DNA of 64,000 bases, taken from Paenibacillus plantarum (GTDB lineage Bacteria; Bacillota; Bacilli; Paenibacillales; NBRC-103111). Location: contig NZ_WHNY01000067.1 in assembly GCF_013141695.1 (NCBI RefSeq), positions 583,107 to 647,106 on the forward strand. The letters are read 5' to 3'. The notes under the pieces are model-generated. The model did no database searches. It was given only the letters and a program-made list of their open reading frames with translations, and was not told the origin of the DNA. This document shows, one piece after another, positions 9,119 to 16,889 of the stretch. Position numbers and translations under genes: made by a program. How positions within the stretch are numbered: position 1 is the stretch's first letter; each line of letters begins with the position of its first letter.

Positions 9119-10708
9119 ATGTTTCGTGTTGTGATTGTGGAAGATGAATATATCGTGAGGTTCGGAATTCGCTCAATGATTGAATGGGAGAAGCTTGGCT
9201 TATCGGTGAGCGGTGAAGCAGCGAATGGGCAAGAAGCCTTGGCGTTGATCCGCGAGAACCCACCTGATATTCTCATCACAGATATCAAAATGCCCGTTAT
9301 GGATGGCATCACGTTAATTACGGAAGTACGTAAAAGTTTTCCTCATATGAAAATAGTTATTCTTAGCAATTTGGAAGATTTCCAATATGCGAAGGAAGCG
9401 ATTCGCAATGGGGTTTCCGAATATATGATCAAATCAGATATGATGCCTCGTGACCTGGAGGAAACGCTGCTGCGAGTCAAGGAGTCGATTCTAGCAGCGT
9501 CTCCAACAAGTGATCAGAAGCCTGTGGTGAGTGACCTTGAGCCTCTCATCAGAGAAAAACGGATGCTAGAGCTACTTGAAGAAATGGACCCCGCTCGGAG
9601 CCAACACATCGTAGAAAGTTTAAGACTCTCCGACGTTCAGCTACCCTTATATGTGCTTCATATCGTGAAGAATGAGTGGGCGCAGAGTGTTGAGGAAGGG
9701 CAAGCTTTGATACGGAAGGCGATTGCTGAAGAGAATACGACCTCCTCCTCAGAGTGTGCTTTTGAAGCTTTTCCAGATCGGCAAGGGGAAATGAACGTAC
9801 TTCTTTTTGCAAGGGAAATGAAGGCTGCTGGTTTGTCTGAGATGAAGACATGGGTACAATCCATCGTTCTCTATCTCAAGGATCATTGTGCCATGTCGTG
9901 TACAGTAGGCGTTAGTATGTGTACGTCCAATTGGTCAGGACTGCATCAAGCCTACGAGCAAGCGAAAGCCGCAGCAAAATATAAAATGTTCATTGGCCCT
10001 GAACGAGCGATTCTGTATGGTGTTGATTATGTGCCTCTGCCAAGTCAGTTGGCGGATAATATTAAAGTGAGCACAACGCATATTCATTCGATGGTGTATG
10101 CTTTTCAAACGAAAGAGCTGCAAGCTTACTTGGAAGATATTTTCGAACAGCTAACAGCGCTTAAAGACTATGATCTCGTGGAAATTATTTCACTGGAGCT
10201 GCTAATTCTACTCACGACGCTATGGTCAGAGGTGGCAAGTGATCAGCAAAGCATCCTTCAATTAAAGAAACAGTACTATGAGCAATTATCCAAATTAGAG
10301 ACGATTCAGATGAGTAAAGCTTGGTTCCTGCAAGCATTTGAGGAACTCGTTCGGCATATGATCGGCGTGTATAACAGTGATCGCAACGGCATTATTAAAG
10401 CAGCGCAGTATATCGGGCAGTACTACCAACAAGAGATTTCGCTGCAATCGATCAGCAGTTTAGTGCACTTAAGTAAAAACTATTTTGCCAACTTGTTCAA
10501 AAAGGAAATGGGAGAAAGCTTTCTGGAGTATTTGACGCGGATTCGCATCGAGAAAGCCATGACTTTATTGACAAGTGATCTCAAGACAGCGGATATTGGC
10601 CATTTGGTAGGCATTCCAGACCCGAAATATTTCTCGAAAGTATTTAAGAAAATAACAGGTCTATCCCCATCGGAATATCGTGTTCGAGCCAAAGAAGAAA
10701 AATCATAA
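9119..10708 (+). CDS. YesN-type response regulator with AraC DNA-binding domain
   Basis: The partner of the preceding kinase. The N-terminal receiver domain has its phospho-acceptor Asp55 in ILITDIKMPVMDG. The C-terminal ~100 residues are an AraC/XylS double helix-turn-helix (ISLQSISSLVHLSKNYFANLF and, near the end, FSKVFKKITGLSPSEYR). The ATG at 9119 lies seven bases from AGGTGA; a GTG at 9110, directly after the kinase stop, is the alternative. It likely activates the neighbouring binding-protein genes. The cre-like site and second binding-protein gene follow directly. Confidence 0.9.
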   Translation: MFRVVIVEDEYIVRFGIRSMIEWEKLGLSVSGEAANGQEALALIRENPPDILITDIKMPVMDGITLITEVRKSFPHMKIVILSNLEDFQYAKEAIRNGVSEYMIKSDMMPRDLEETLLRVKESILAASPTSDQKPVVSDLEPLIREKRMLELLEEMDPARSQHIVESLRLSDVQLPLYVLHIVKNEWAQSVEEGQALIRKAIAEENTTSSSECAFEAFPDRQGEMNVLLFAREMKAAGLSEMKTWVQSIVLYLKDHCAMSCTVGVSMCTSNWSGLHQAYEQAKAAAKYKMFIGPERAILYGVDYVPLPSQLADNIKVSTTHIHSMVYAFQTKELQAYLEDIFEQLTALKDYDLVEIISLELLILLTTLWSEVASDQQSILQLKKQYYEQLSKLETIQMSKAWFLQAFEELVRHMIGVYNSDRNGIIKAAQYIGQYYQQEISLQSISSLVHLSKNYFANLFKKEMGESFLEYLTRIRIEKAMTLLTSDLKTADIGHLVGIPDPKYFSKVFKKITGLSPSEYRVRAKEEKS

Positions 10709-10727
10709 ATGTCTTCATAAACTTGAT

Positions 10728-10741
10728 TGCAAACGCTTACC
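10728..10741. promoter_or_regulatory. cre-like catabolite site before the second binding-protein gene
   Basis: TGCAAACGCTTACC fits the CcpA cre consensus TGWAARCGYTWNCW with two mismatches. It lies between the regulator stop and the binding-protein start, where CcpA could reduce transcription when glucose is available. Confidence 0.5.
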
Positions 10742-10786
10742 GAGGAGTTGTGCATTGTCAGGCGTGTGGGGAAAGGGGGGATCGGA

Positions 10787-12094
10787 TTGTTAGATAAAAG
10801 AAAGATCAAACGCAGTGTTGGAATCGGATGTATCTGCACGCTCAGTATCGTACTTACGGGATGCTCCCTTCTGTCCAATCACCAGAAGCAGGGAGCTGAG
10901 AACAAGAAAACCGTAGCGAGCACAGCAGCGCCTATGGAAATTTCGTTCTGGAATCCATTTGGCGGTGGTGAAGGAGAGTTCGTAGAACGTATTGTTCAAA
11001 ATTTCAATAATTCGCAGAAGGACGTCTACGTAAAGCAGCTTCGCTTGGAATCGAACGAATATTATGTGAAGCTAAGCACAGCTCTTTCTTCGGGCAAAGG
11101 TCCGGATGTAGCTGTTGCGCATGTTGACCGAATGTCACCATTCGTAAAGGCGAAGCAAATTATGCCATTGGACGATTTGGCGAGTGAGGTTGGATTTGAT
11201 TTCAGGGACTTAGAGGAGAGCAATGTTCGAAGTGTGAGCTTCATGAATAGGCCGTATGCGCTGCCATTAGACACGCATTTTCACATGTTATATTACAATA
11301 AGGCTATTTTGAAAAAAGCGGGCTTGTTGAATGACGATGAAACGCCTAAGCTGGCGCTCTCAACGCCGGAGGCATTCATTCAGATGTTGCAACAGATTCA
11401 AGCTAAAGTACCAGACGTCGAGCCATTCGCTGTCAATACACCGTATTTCCAAGAACCATTCCTCAATATGTATTACCAAGCAGGCGGGGAACTATTGGAT
11501 GAGAGCAAAACGAAAGTCAATATCCATAATGAAAAATCACTTCGTGTGTTGAAATTTTATCAACAGATCTATGCAAGCAAGCTCTCTGATGTGAACGATA
11601 AGGCTCCATGGGACACCTTTCATAATGGCAAAGCGGCGCTATGGATGGGTGGTGTCTGGGAGGCAGGCTATCATTTAAATGAATCATCCCTTCCCGCAGG
11701 GATCATGCCGCTTCCAGCTCTATTCGGCAGTTCGATGCAATGGGGGAGCTCGCATACACTTGTCATTCCTACTTATGTATCGAAGGATAAACAACGTGCG
11801 GCCATGGCATTCATGTCTTATTTCTCCAAGGTAGGTTCCATGTTATGGGGCCAAGCCGGACATGTCCCCGCCAATCGAGCTGTTCTTCAAAGCCAGGCGT
11901 ATAAGCAATTGCCTTATCGGAAGCTTTTTATCGAAGCACAGCATGGCGTCAAATTTGCGCCACAAACGGATAAATATGCAACGATGTTTACCACATTGTC
12001 AGAGGAGCTTCAAAGTATCGTGATGGGTGGCATGGATCCGGAGGAAGGGCTCGTGCAACTAGAGAAAAAAATGAATAGCGTGTTGGCCAATTAG
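10787..12094 (+). CDS. carbohydrate ABC importer substrate-binding lipoprotein (2)
   Basis: A second binding protein for the same importer, or a variant with altered ligand range. The signal peptide has the lipobox IVLTGC. The mature part opens with MEISFWNPFGGGEG and aligns along its full length with the 4066-5382 product. The best start is the TTG at 10787, six bases after GGGGGG; ATG-like starts further upstream would bury the signal peptide. No permease follows, so it probably shares the upstream pair. A hairpin at 12102-12139 closes the unit. Confidence 0.88.
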   Translation: MLDKRKIKRSVGIGCICTLSIVLTGCSLLSNHQKQGAENKKTVASTAAPMEISFWNPFGGGEGEFVERIVQNFNNSQKDVYVKQLRLESNEYYVKLSTALSSGKGPDVAVAHVDRMSPFVKAKQIMPLDDLASEVGFDFRDLEESNVRSVSFMNRPYALPLDTHFHMLYYNKAILKKAGLLNDDETPKLALSTPEAFIQMLQQIQAKVPDVEPFAVNTPYFQEPFLNMYYQAGGELLDESKTKVNIHNEKSLRVLKFYQQIYASKLSDVNDKAPWDTFHNGKAALWMGGVWEAGYHLNESSLPAGIMPLPALFGSSMQWGSSHTLVIPTYVSKDKQRAAMAFMSYFSKVGSMLWGQAGHVPANRAVLQSQAYKQLPYRKLFIEAQHGVKFAPQTDKYATMFTTLSEELQSIVMGGMDPEEGLVQLEKKMNSVLAN

Positions 12095-12101
12095 GCTGTA
12101 T

Positions 12102-12139
12102 AAATGTCCCCTTTCCGAACTTTCCGGGAGGGGATATTT
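12102..12139 (+). terminator. hairpin after the second binding-protein gene
   Basis: AAATGTCCCCT (12102-12112) pairs with AGGGGATATTT (12129-12139) with one wobble pair. No long T run follows. Confidence 0.5.
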
Positions 12140-12216
12140 GTATCGTATGGAAGAATTTTAATTCGCAAAGATACCTATGATAAAATGAACCTATTAACCC
12201 AAAGGAGCTGAAATAA

Positions 12217-12906
12217 GTGAACATTATTTTCCATGGACAAAGCTGTGTCGAAATTCGCTTGAAGCAACACACCTTGATTATTGACCCATTCCTTACCGGT
12301 AATCCGCAAGCAACGGTCAAAGCGGAAGACATCAAGGCCGATTATATCCTTGTTACACATGGACATGGGGATCATGTTGGGGACACGCTATCCATCGCAG
12401 AGCGTAATGAAGCAACTGTGATTGCTCCTAACGATTTGGCCAGATATTTGGGATTCGAAGGGGCAAAAACACACGGGATGGGAATCGGCGGGGCTTATGA
12501 GTTTCCTTTTGGTAAAGTCAAATTGACCCTAGCCTTACACGATTCTTCCTATAATCCGCCAGGCACCAAAGAAAACATCTATACAGGCATAGCGAGTGGA
12601 TTCTTGCTAAAGGTAGAAGGGAAAACCATTTATCATGCAGGGGACACGGGGTTATTTAAAGATATGAAGCTGATTGGCAAAATGAACGAAATTGATCTGG
12701 CCTTTCTGCCAATCGGGGATAATTACACCATGGGACCGGAAGATGCCGTGATCGCAGCGGGATATTTGAAGGCCAAAACTGTTGTCCCGATGCACTATAA
12801 TACGTTCCCAGTGATTGAACAAGATCCGAACGCCTTTGTTGCAAACCTGGAAGAAGAAGGTATCAAAGGAATCGTGATGTCACCGGGGCAACAAATAACA
12901 CTGTAG
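12217..12906 (+). CDS. UPF0173-type metal-dependent hydrolase
   Basis: A cytoplasmic metallo-beta-lactamase-fold hydrolase of the UPF0173 family (YtkL-like); the substrate is unknown in the family. Metal ligands are visible in THGHGDHVGD (HxHxDH), HAGDTGLF and VPMHYNTFP. At 229 residues the length matches the family. The GTG at 12217 has AAAGGAG upstream. The gene is alone, converging on a minus-strand XRE regulator, and has no visible link to the sugar importer. Confidence 0.88.
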   Translation: MNIIFHGQSCVEIRLKQHTLIIDPFLTGNPQATVKAEDIKADYILVTHGHGDHVGDTLSIAERNEATVIAPNDLARYLGFEGAKTHGMGIGGAYEFPFGKVKLTLALHDSSYNPPGTKENIYTGIASGFLLKVEGKTIYHAGDTGLFKDMKLIGKMNEIDLAFLPIGDNYTMGPEDAVIAAGYLKAKTVVPMHYNTFPVIEQDPNAFVANLEEEGIKGIVMSPGQQITL

Positions 12907-12923
12907 TCGAGTGGATGGAATCT

Positions 12924-13325
12924 TCATGAGGAGGGTTCACTTTCGGTGCTTTTGTTCGATTGTCGCTCTTTCCAGAATAGGACGGTGAGCATGCGCTCCA
13001 CCCATTCCTTATCTTCAGGCGTTAGGATAAAACCATCGAACATGAGCTCATTTTCACGAAGAAAACGCCGCAGATTAACCGGATTGCTTTCAAACTGTTG
13101 GTTCGCCTGGGAGGACTCGAGATAACCAGCAATATCCATCAGCTCCGAGTAAGACGTGTTAAGCCCCTCAGATAATTTCATCAAGACGTCGGGAGAAGGG
13201 ATTCCGCGGTTGCCATTCTCAAGTTGAGAGATGTACGCCGCGGACACACCTGAACGATCAGCTAGCTCGCGGATGGTGAAGCCTTTCATTTTGCGCATAT
13301 CTCGTAATTTATCGTAAAAGTACAT
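12924..13325 (-). CDS. XRE-family transcriptional regulator (133 residues)
   Basis: A DNA-binding repressor candidate. The N-terminal Cro/CI helix-turn-helix covers about residues 7-62, with recognition region SGVSAAYISQLENG. The C-terminal ~70 residues (FLRENELMFDGFILTPED...) resemble the tails of Bacillus immunity-type repressors. GAGG lies upstream of the ATG. It is divergent from another XRE gene at 13539. The space between them holds two promoters and TTACTA-type operator words, so the two proteins probably control each other. Confidence 0.85.
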   Translation of the reverse strand: MYFYDKLRDMRKMKGFTIRELADRSGVSAAYISQLENGNRGIPSPDVLMKLSEGLNTSYSELMDIAGYLESSQANQQFESNPVNLRRFLRENELMFDGFILTPEDKEWVERMLTVLFWKERQSNKSTESEPSS

Positions 13326-13352
13326 ACCTGCTCATCCTCACTCGTAAAGTAA

Positions 13353-13454
13353 ACATTAGTAAACGTTTTAATACTACCAGTTTACTATAGTAATTACAAT
13401 GATGAGTTTCGTTCCTACTAATACATGTATGCTCATAAATTTGATTACTAATGT
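13353..13454. promoter_or_regulatory. operator region between divergent XRE genes
   Basis: Three related sites are present. ACATTAGTAA lies at 13353-13362. The perfect palindrome TTACTATAGTAA is at 13382-13393. TTACTAATGT, an inverted copy of the first, is at 13445-13454. The middle site fills the spacer of the minus-strand promoter TTGTAA-N17-TAGTAT (13399 back to 13371), so binding there would block that promoter. Confidence 0.65.
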
Positions 13455-13466
13455 AAACTTTAATTG

Positions 13467-13494
13467 TTGCATTAGTGAATAATTGCGGTATACT
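13467..13494 (+). promoter_or_regulatory. sigma-A promoter of the small XRE gene
   Basis: TTGCAT (13467-13472), a 16-bp spacer and TATACT (13489-13494). Transcription would begin around 13501, about 38 bases before the ATG at 13539. Confidence 0.55.
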
Positions 13495-13538
13495 TCTAAT
13501 AGGACGAAGTGAGGATGGGGGACTGACATTCAACGCCG

Positions 13539-13757
13539 ATGCATATTCAAATTAAAGCCAAAACAGATGCATTCATTAAGGCAAGGGTCATGAAAGGTTA
13601 CTCGCAACGAGAGCTGGCACGGCACTCTGGCCTGAGCCACGCGTACATAAGTTTACTGGAACGGTCGATTAAATCTGTGGGTCCATCAACCGCTAAGCGA
13701 TTAAGCGAAGTGCTAGAGATGGAGTTAGAGGAGCTTTTTCAGATCAACATCGCTTGA
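13539..13757 (+). CDS. small XRE-family regulator (72 residues)
   Basis: A single Cro/CI-type helix-turn-helix fills almost the whole protein (YSQRELARHSGLSHAYISLL), much like phage Cro proteins or the stand-alone XRE regulators of mobile elements. It is divergent from the larger XRE gene. The ribosome site is weak: GAGGATGGGG lies about 19 bases from the ATG, and no better start is in frame. A strong terminator follows directly. No phage gene is nearby. Confidence 0.8.
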   Translation: MHIQIKAKTDAFIKARVMKGYSQRELARHSGLSHAYISLLERSIKSVGPSTAKRLSEVLEMELEELFQINIA

Positions 13758-13762
13758 AAAAC

Positions 13763-13804
13763 AGAAAACCGATGCCCCCCCTTAATTGGGAGCATCGGTT
13801 TTCT
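13763..13804 (+). terminator. intrinsic terminator (AAAACCGATGC family, copy 1)
   Basis: AGAAAACCGATGC (13763-13775) pairs with GCATCGGTTTTCT (13792-13804), with CCC/GGG inside the arm. Related copies occur at 16132, 32845 and 39338. Confidence 0.85.
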
Positions 13805-13876
13805 ATTTTGTCGCAAAGGATGACTCCTCATCGCCTAGTTGCTTTGGGATTGATAAAAAGGCTGTTATTTTATTGC

Positions 13877-13914
13877 AAGAAGGCAGCCGACCCATGTAGA
13901 TTGGCTACCTTCTT
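13877..13914 (-). terminator. terminator hairpin for the minus-strand gene pair
   Basis: AAGAAGGCAGCC (13877-13888) pairs with GGCTACCTTCTT (13903-13914) with one mismatch. It lies just past the stop of the 13930-14412 gene. Confidence 0.6.
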
Positions 13915-13929
13915 TATATCGTTGATAAA

Positions 13930-14412
13930 TTAATCATGCGCCATGTAATCGCTAAAACGGAAGAAGGTAACTGGGTCCGCCGAATCTAAACCAGGGAAAA
14001 ACTCCTCAACAGTAGTTTCAAGTAACGTATTGCCATGTCCGGCAACGGAGCTAATTTCAAGTTTCCCTAAAGAAGCGCGGCTATCATCCGTTTTAAAATC
14101 ACCCTTAGCCGTAATACGAAGATACATACGATTGCTTGCCAAAAGCTGCGTTTCCAAATGCAAGGAGGTATTGGGATTGACAATGACTTTGCCGAAATCA
14201 ACAAGTAATATTTTTTGTGATTGATATTGGAAAGGGGTAGAAGTAAACCCAGTATTAAGCACATCATAATAGTATACCTTTACATGCGCTTCTCTGGTTT
14301 TTTCGTTGGAGTTGGTTAAGGTAATGACCAATCGATCATTTTCCAATCCGTTTGGATTCTGATCTGGAACATGAAAAGTACTGCTCGTCAAAAACACTTT
14401 TTTATGTGACAT
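13930..14412 (-). CDS. unrecognised protein, 160 residues
   Basis: I do not recognise the family. The sequence is rich in beta-forming and polar residues, with no signal peptide, membrane segment or metal motif (it includes DRLVITLTNSNEKTREAHVK and a C-terminal FFRFSDYMAHD). The ATG at 14412 is chosen because AAAGGAG lies about eight bases upstream; a GTG three codons earlier overlaps that site. It is the second gene of a minus-strand pair, 49 bp after the 14462-14782 gene. A nearby degraded collagen-like gene makes a surface or spore-associated role conceivable, but that is a guess. Confidence 0.7.
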   Translation of the reverse strand: MSHKKVFLTSSTFHVPDQNPNGLENDRLVITLTNSNEKTREAHVKVYYYDVLNTGFTSTPFQYQSQKILLVDFGKVIVNPNTSLHLETQLLASNRMYLRITAKGDFKTDDSRASLGKLEISSVAGHGNTLLETTVEEFFPGLDSADPVTFFRFSDYMAHD

Positions 14413-14461
14413 TTCACTCACTCCTTTCTCACACCTTTATTTTCGGTCATGATTCTCTCGG

Positions 14462-14782
14462 CTACAGCTGTCTAAATACTGTGTCTACATCCGCAACGGA
14501 AGAATTGTTATCAAATGATGCAATGATCGTATCTTTTTGGTCACTGGCAACGAGAAGGATTTGGTTATTATGGTAAGAGAGACGGTAGAGGGAACCCTTC
14601 AATCGAAATAGGCCGCCGTTCGACGTTAAAACTATGTGCGAATTTATGTCTTTATACGTGCTAACTGCGTTGAAAATCGGCTCTATGATTGTTGCAATAT
14701 TTTGAGCGTGATCCGCAACCGCTGCCTTTAAACCTTTAAAAATACTGAGCATATCTTCCTGAGTTTTGATAGTTTTTAGCAT
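14462..14782 (-). CDS. unrecognised protein, 106 residues
   Basis: I do not recognise the family. The N-terminal half is probably helical (DMLSIFKGLKAAVADHAQNI) and the C-terminal half looks beta-rich (HIVLTSNGGLFRLKGSLYRL). There is no signal peptide or membrane helix. The ATG at 14782 has AGAGGAG seven bases upstream; a longer open frame to 14992 lacks such a site. It is the first gene of a pair with 13930-14412. Confidence 0.7.
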   Translation of the reverse strand: MLKTIKTQEDMLSIFKGLKAAVADHAQNIATIIEPIFNAVSTYKDINSHIVLTSNGGLFRLKGSLYRLSYHNNQILLVASDQKDTIIASFDNNSSVADVDTVFRQL

Positions 14783-14971
14783 TCTATTACTCCTCTCTAA
14801 AAGATTTAAACAAGCATTTTCCTTTCTTTTTATACTATGTTGTAATCTATTGCCCGCTTGGACCTTTATCTCATTTTCCACAACGATCAGCGATAGATTA
14901 GTACGTAACATTGAGAGGCGATTTGACAGCCTCAAGCGGGAAAAGATAGCCCAACAATATGCATTAAGATT

Positions 14972-15025
14972 AAACCCTCCCAATTCTAGCAACGCTAGAG
15001 ATAACTTACACTTGGGAGGGTTTTT
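14972..15025 (+). terminator. hairpin followed by a T run, purpose unclear
   Basis: AAACCCTCCCAA (14972-14983) pairs perfectly with TTGGGAGGGTTT (15012-15023), enclosing a small CTAGC/GCTAG hairpin, and is followed by T on the plus strand. No plus-strand gene precedes it. On the minus strand it would lie about 190 bases upstream of the 14782 start. Confidence 0.55.
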
Positions 15026-15223
15026 ATGATGACATTGAAGGAGTTTGCTTTTTTATTTACAGAAAAGTGAGATCGTGCAGGTTTGTCCAATCAAAATATG
15101 ATAGCAGTCATATAATAGTAAATAGAGATAGTAGAAATTAAATAGCAGACTACTGTAAACGAGGAGAAACAACTTAAAATTTTATTTGGAAATAAGAACA
15201 CCTATAAAGGAGGTGCACGATTA

Positions 15224-15753
15224 ATGGGAAAATATAAAAGAGTCGAGAATGCTATTGAGTCCGTAGATATCGAAAAAATAAAAGAAATAGAAATAAAATA
15301 CTAACGGGGATAAATCTGAGTTATCTTTGGATAAAGACGAAGACATGGATGAAAGAGAGACGGAAATCGTGGCATTTCTGGCAAGCATCTATTGGAAAAA
15401 AGTTAAGGAAGTAGAAATAAAACTGTACAACGGAAATAAGATTGAAATCGAATTTCATGATGATGGGCACCATCATTGTCACCATGGGAGATGCTGCCCG
15501 ACAGGTGGAACTGGAGCAACAGGAGCAACAGGACCTGCCGGATACATATCAGCCAATCTCATTTATATAGCAAATTTTAATAGTGAGATCGTATTTATGT
15601 AACAAATCAAGATGATGGTAATGTTTCTGTTATTGATGGAATAACCAATACGGTAATTGCTACCGTTCCTGTGGGCGCTCGTCCATTCGCGGCAGGAGTA
15701 AATCCGTAGGAGTTACAACACGTATAACGATAGAAGGACCTTGTAATCCTTAA
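15224..15753 (+). pseudogene. decayed collagen-like / YVTN-propeller surface protein
   Basis: AAAGGAGG precedes an ATG at 15224 that opens MGKYKRVENAIESVDIEKI and stops at 15302-15304. One base later, frame 3 continues with NGDKSELSLDKDEDMDER and reaches a His/Cys-rich patch, a short collagen-like run (GGTGATGATGPAG) and a propeller-like LIYIANFNS, stopping at 15600-15602. A third frame from 15587 reads DRIYVTNQDDGNVSVIDG, a clear YVTN propeller blade, and stops at 15707. A fourth from 15706 gives VGVTTRITIEGPCNP and the final stop. Three frameshifts and probably lost blades mean it is no longer functional. Intact relatives are exosporium or cell-surface proteins with a collagen-like stalk. 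A sigma-K-like -10 word, CATATAATA, lies at 15109-15117. Confidence 0.8.
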
Positions 15754-15782
15754 TCATGATCTTACAATAGGCGGTGATTCAT

Positions 15783-16034
15783 ATGAAGGAAGTTCGATCG
15801 ATAGAAGATGTAATGCTACAGATATCCAACATGAACAAAGAGAATTCTATATGCCAATTTGTTCTTCCCGGGAAAGGGCGATTCATAATTGTACTGCAAG
15901 AACAAGACGATAGTTCCACTCATGCAGTTATTCAAAATCCATATTTAGAACAAAATGTGATTGACAGTACGGGATTAGAAAAACAAATAGGCGCCATGTC
16001 GGCGTCTGAACTAATGAGAAATCCTTTTCTCTAA
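15783..16034 (+). CDS. unrecognised small protein, 83 residues
   Basis: I do not recognise the family. The protein is soluble, with a beta-strand-like centre (ICQFVLPGKGRFIIVLQEQD) and no cysteine pair or transmembrane segment. The ATG at 15783 is preceded by AGGCGGTGA; a GTG at 15774 is possible. It follows the collagen-like pseudogene by 29 bp and may have belonged to the same transcription unit. Confidence 0.65.
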   Translation: MKEVRSIEDVMLQISNMNKENSICQFVLPGKGRFIIVLQEQDDSSTHAVIQNPYLEQNVIDSTGLEKQIGAMSASELMRNPFL

Positions 16035-16131
16035 AAGATTGAAATTCAATTCTAACTCTCTAACTTGTGGGTGGAAAGTTAGAATAATAAATGACAATGG
16101 GTATCTTATCCATATCGCTTGAAAATCAGAA

Positions 16132-16168
16132 AAAACCGATGTCTCCTAACCTTGGGAGCATCGGTTTT
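16132..16168. terminator. intrinsic terminator (AAAACCGATGC family, copy 2)
   Basis: AAAACCGATG pairs with CATCGGTTTT around a short loop. The 20 or so bases before it (CGCTTGAAAATCAGAAAA) match the end of the small XRE gene and its terminator at 13750-13764, suggesting this copy arose by duplication. Confidence 0.75.
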
Positions 16169-16206
16169 GTTGTGTATTGAAAAGCGGTGATATAAATGCT
16201 TTATGT

Positions 16207-16437
16207 CTAAGAGATCAGTCTGCCTTTATGAAGAGCCTTCAAATTCTTATTGGAGTTAGAAATGATAGGGAGCATTTTCAAACTGCTAATCATCGGAGAA
16301 AGGCATTGGTGGCAAGTTGGTACGTATTCAAAGGAGAAATTGTCCCGAATCCACCCCTTACAATCTTCATTATTACATGCCCAGACTTTCGTGTCTTCCT
16401 GAATGAGATCCTCAATCGATTTTCTTCGAAAATACAT
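16207..16437 (-). CDS. ydjO: cold-inducible YdjO-family protein
   Basis: A small cytoplasmic protein of the YdjO family, described in Bacillus as cold-inducible with unknown molecular role. The signature region is VWACNNEDCKGWIRDNFSFE, followed by a CHQC pair, giving a Cys4 pattern likely to bind zinc. The family is usually shorter; here the C-terminal ~15 residues look extra. AAGGAGGAG lies before the ATG at 16437. It sits 66 bp downstream of the csp gene on the same strand, separated by a terminator, so low-level read-through from csp is plausible. Confidence 0.85.
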   Translation of the reverse strand: MYFRRKSIEDLIQEDTKVWACNNEDCKGWIRDNFSFEYVPTCHQCLSPMISSLKMLPIISNSNKNLKALHKGRLIS

Positions 16438-16464
16438 TATCTACACTCCTCCTTCTAATAAAAA

Positions 16465-16494
16465 AACTGCCCTTAACTACTGTTAAGGACAGTT
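16465..16494 (-). terminator. intrinsic terminator after csp
   Basis: On the minus strand AACTGTCCTTAAC pairs with GTTAAGGGCAGTT and is followed by a run of T. It separates csp from ydjO. Confidence 0.85.
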
Positions 16495-16503
16495 CATTGT
16501 GAT

Positions 16504-16704
16504 TTACAGTTTTACAACATTTTCAGCTTGAGGACCGCGGTTGCCTTGAGCGACATTAAATTCTACGCGTTGTCCTTCGTCTAAGGATTTAAATCCATCT
16601 CCTTGGATTGCGGAGAAATGAACGAATACGTCATTTCCGCCTTCCATTTCAATAAATCCAAAACCTTTCTCTGCGTTAAACCATTTCACTGTTCCTGTTT
16701 CCAT
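16504..16704 (-). CDS. csp: cold shock protein (CspA/CspB family)
   Basis: A 66-residue single-stranded nucleic-acid-binding beta barrel. Both RNA-binding motifs are present: RNP1 as KGFGFIE and RNP2 as VFVHFSA. It would act as an RNA chaperone at low temperature. GGAGG lies nine bases before the ATG. A 125-base leader starts from a clear sigma-A promoter and contains a long terminator hairpin, so expression is likely controlled by read-through of that hairpin. Confidence 0.97.
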   Translation of the reverse strand: METGTVKWFNAEKGFGFIEMEGGNDVFVHFSAIQGDGFKSLDEGQRVEFNVAQGNRGPQAENVVKL

Positions 16705-16747
16705 AAACTAATTACCTCCAAATTGTTATTAACATGTTTTTTTAAAC

Positions 16748-16808
16748 AAAAAAAATCACACATTGAAAAAGGTACCATTACACAAATGATCACTTTTTCA
16801 ATATGTGA
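16748..16808 (-). terminator. attenuator hairpin in the csp leader
   Basis: On the minus strand TCACATATTGAAAAAG (16808-16793) pairs with CTTTTTCAATGTGTGA (16771-16756), a 16-bp stem with one wobble pair and a 21-base loop, followed at once by eight T (16755-16748). It begins about 21 bases after the predicted transcript start and ends 43 bases before the csp ATG. No minus-strand gene lies upstream that it could terminate. Confidence 0.75.
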
Positions 16809-16835
16809 GTTTATGTCAAATCCGTTTATTCAACA

Positions 16836-16864
16836 ATCATAGCACACAAAAGTATGATAAGCAA
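16836..16864 (-). promoter_or_regulatory. sigma-A promoter of csp
   Basis: On the minus strand TTGCTT (16864-16859), a 17-bp spacer and TATGAT (16841-16836). It predicts a transcript start near 16829. Confidence 0.75.
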
Positions 16865-16889
16865 ACTTATATTGGTTCTCCCTATCCTA

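Noticed and set aside
14766..15029. 87-codon plus-strand ORF
   Set aside because: It overlaps the start and leader of the minus-strand gene pair and the 14972 hairpin, and has no ribosome site.
16177..16458. 93-codon plus-strand ORF
   Set aside because: It is antisense to ydjO, whose Cys motifs and ribosome site are clear.
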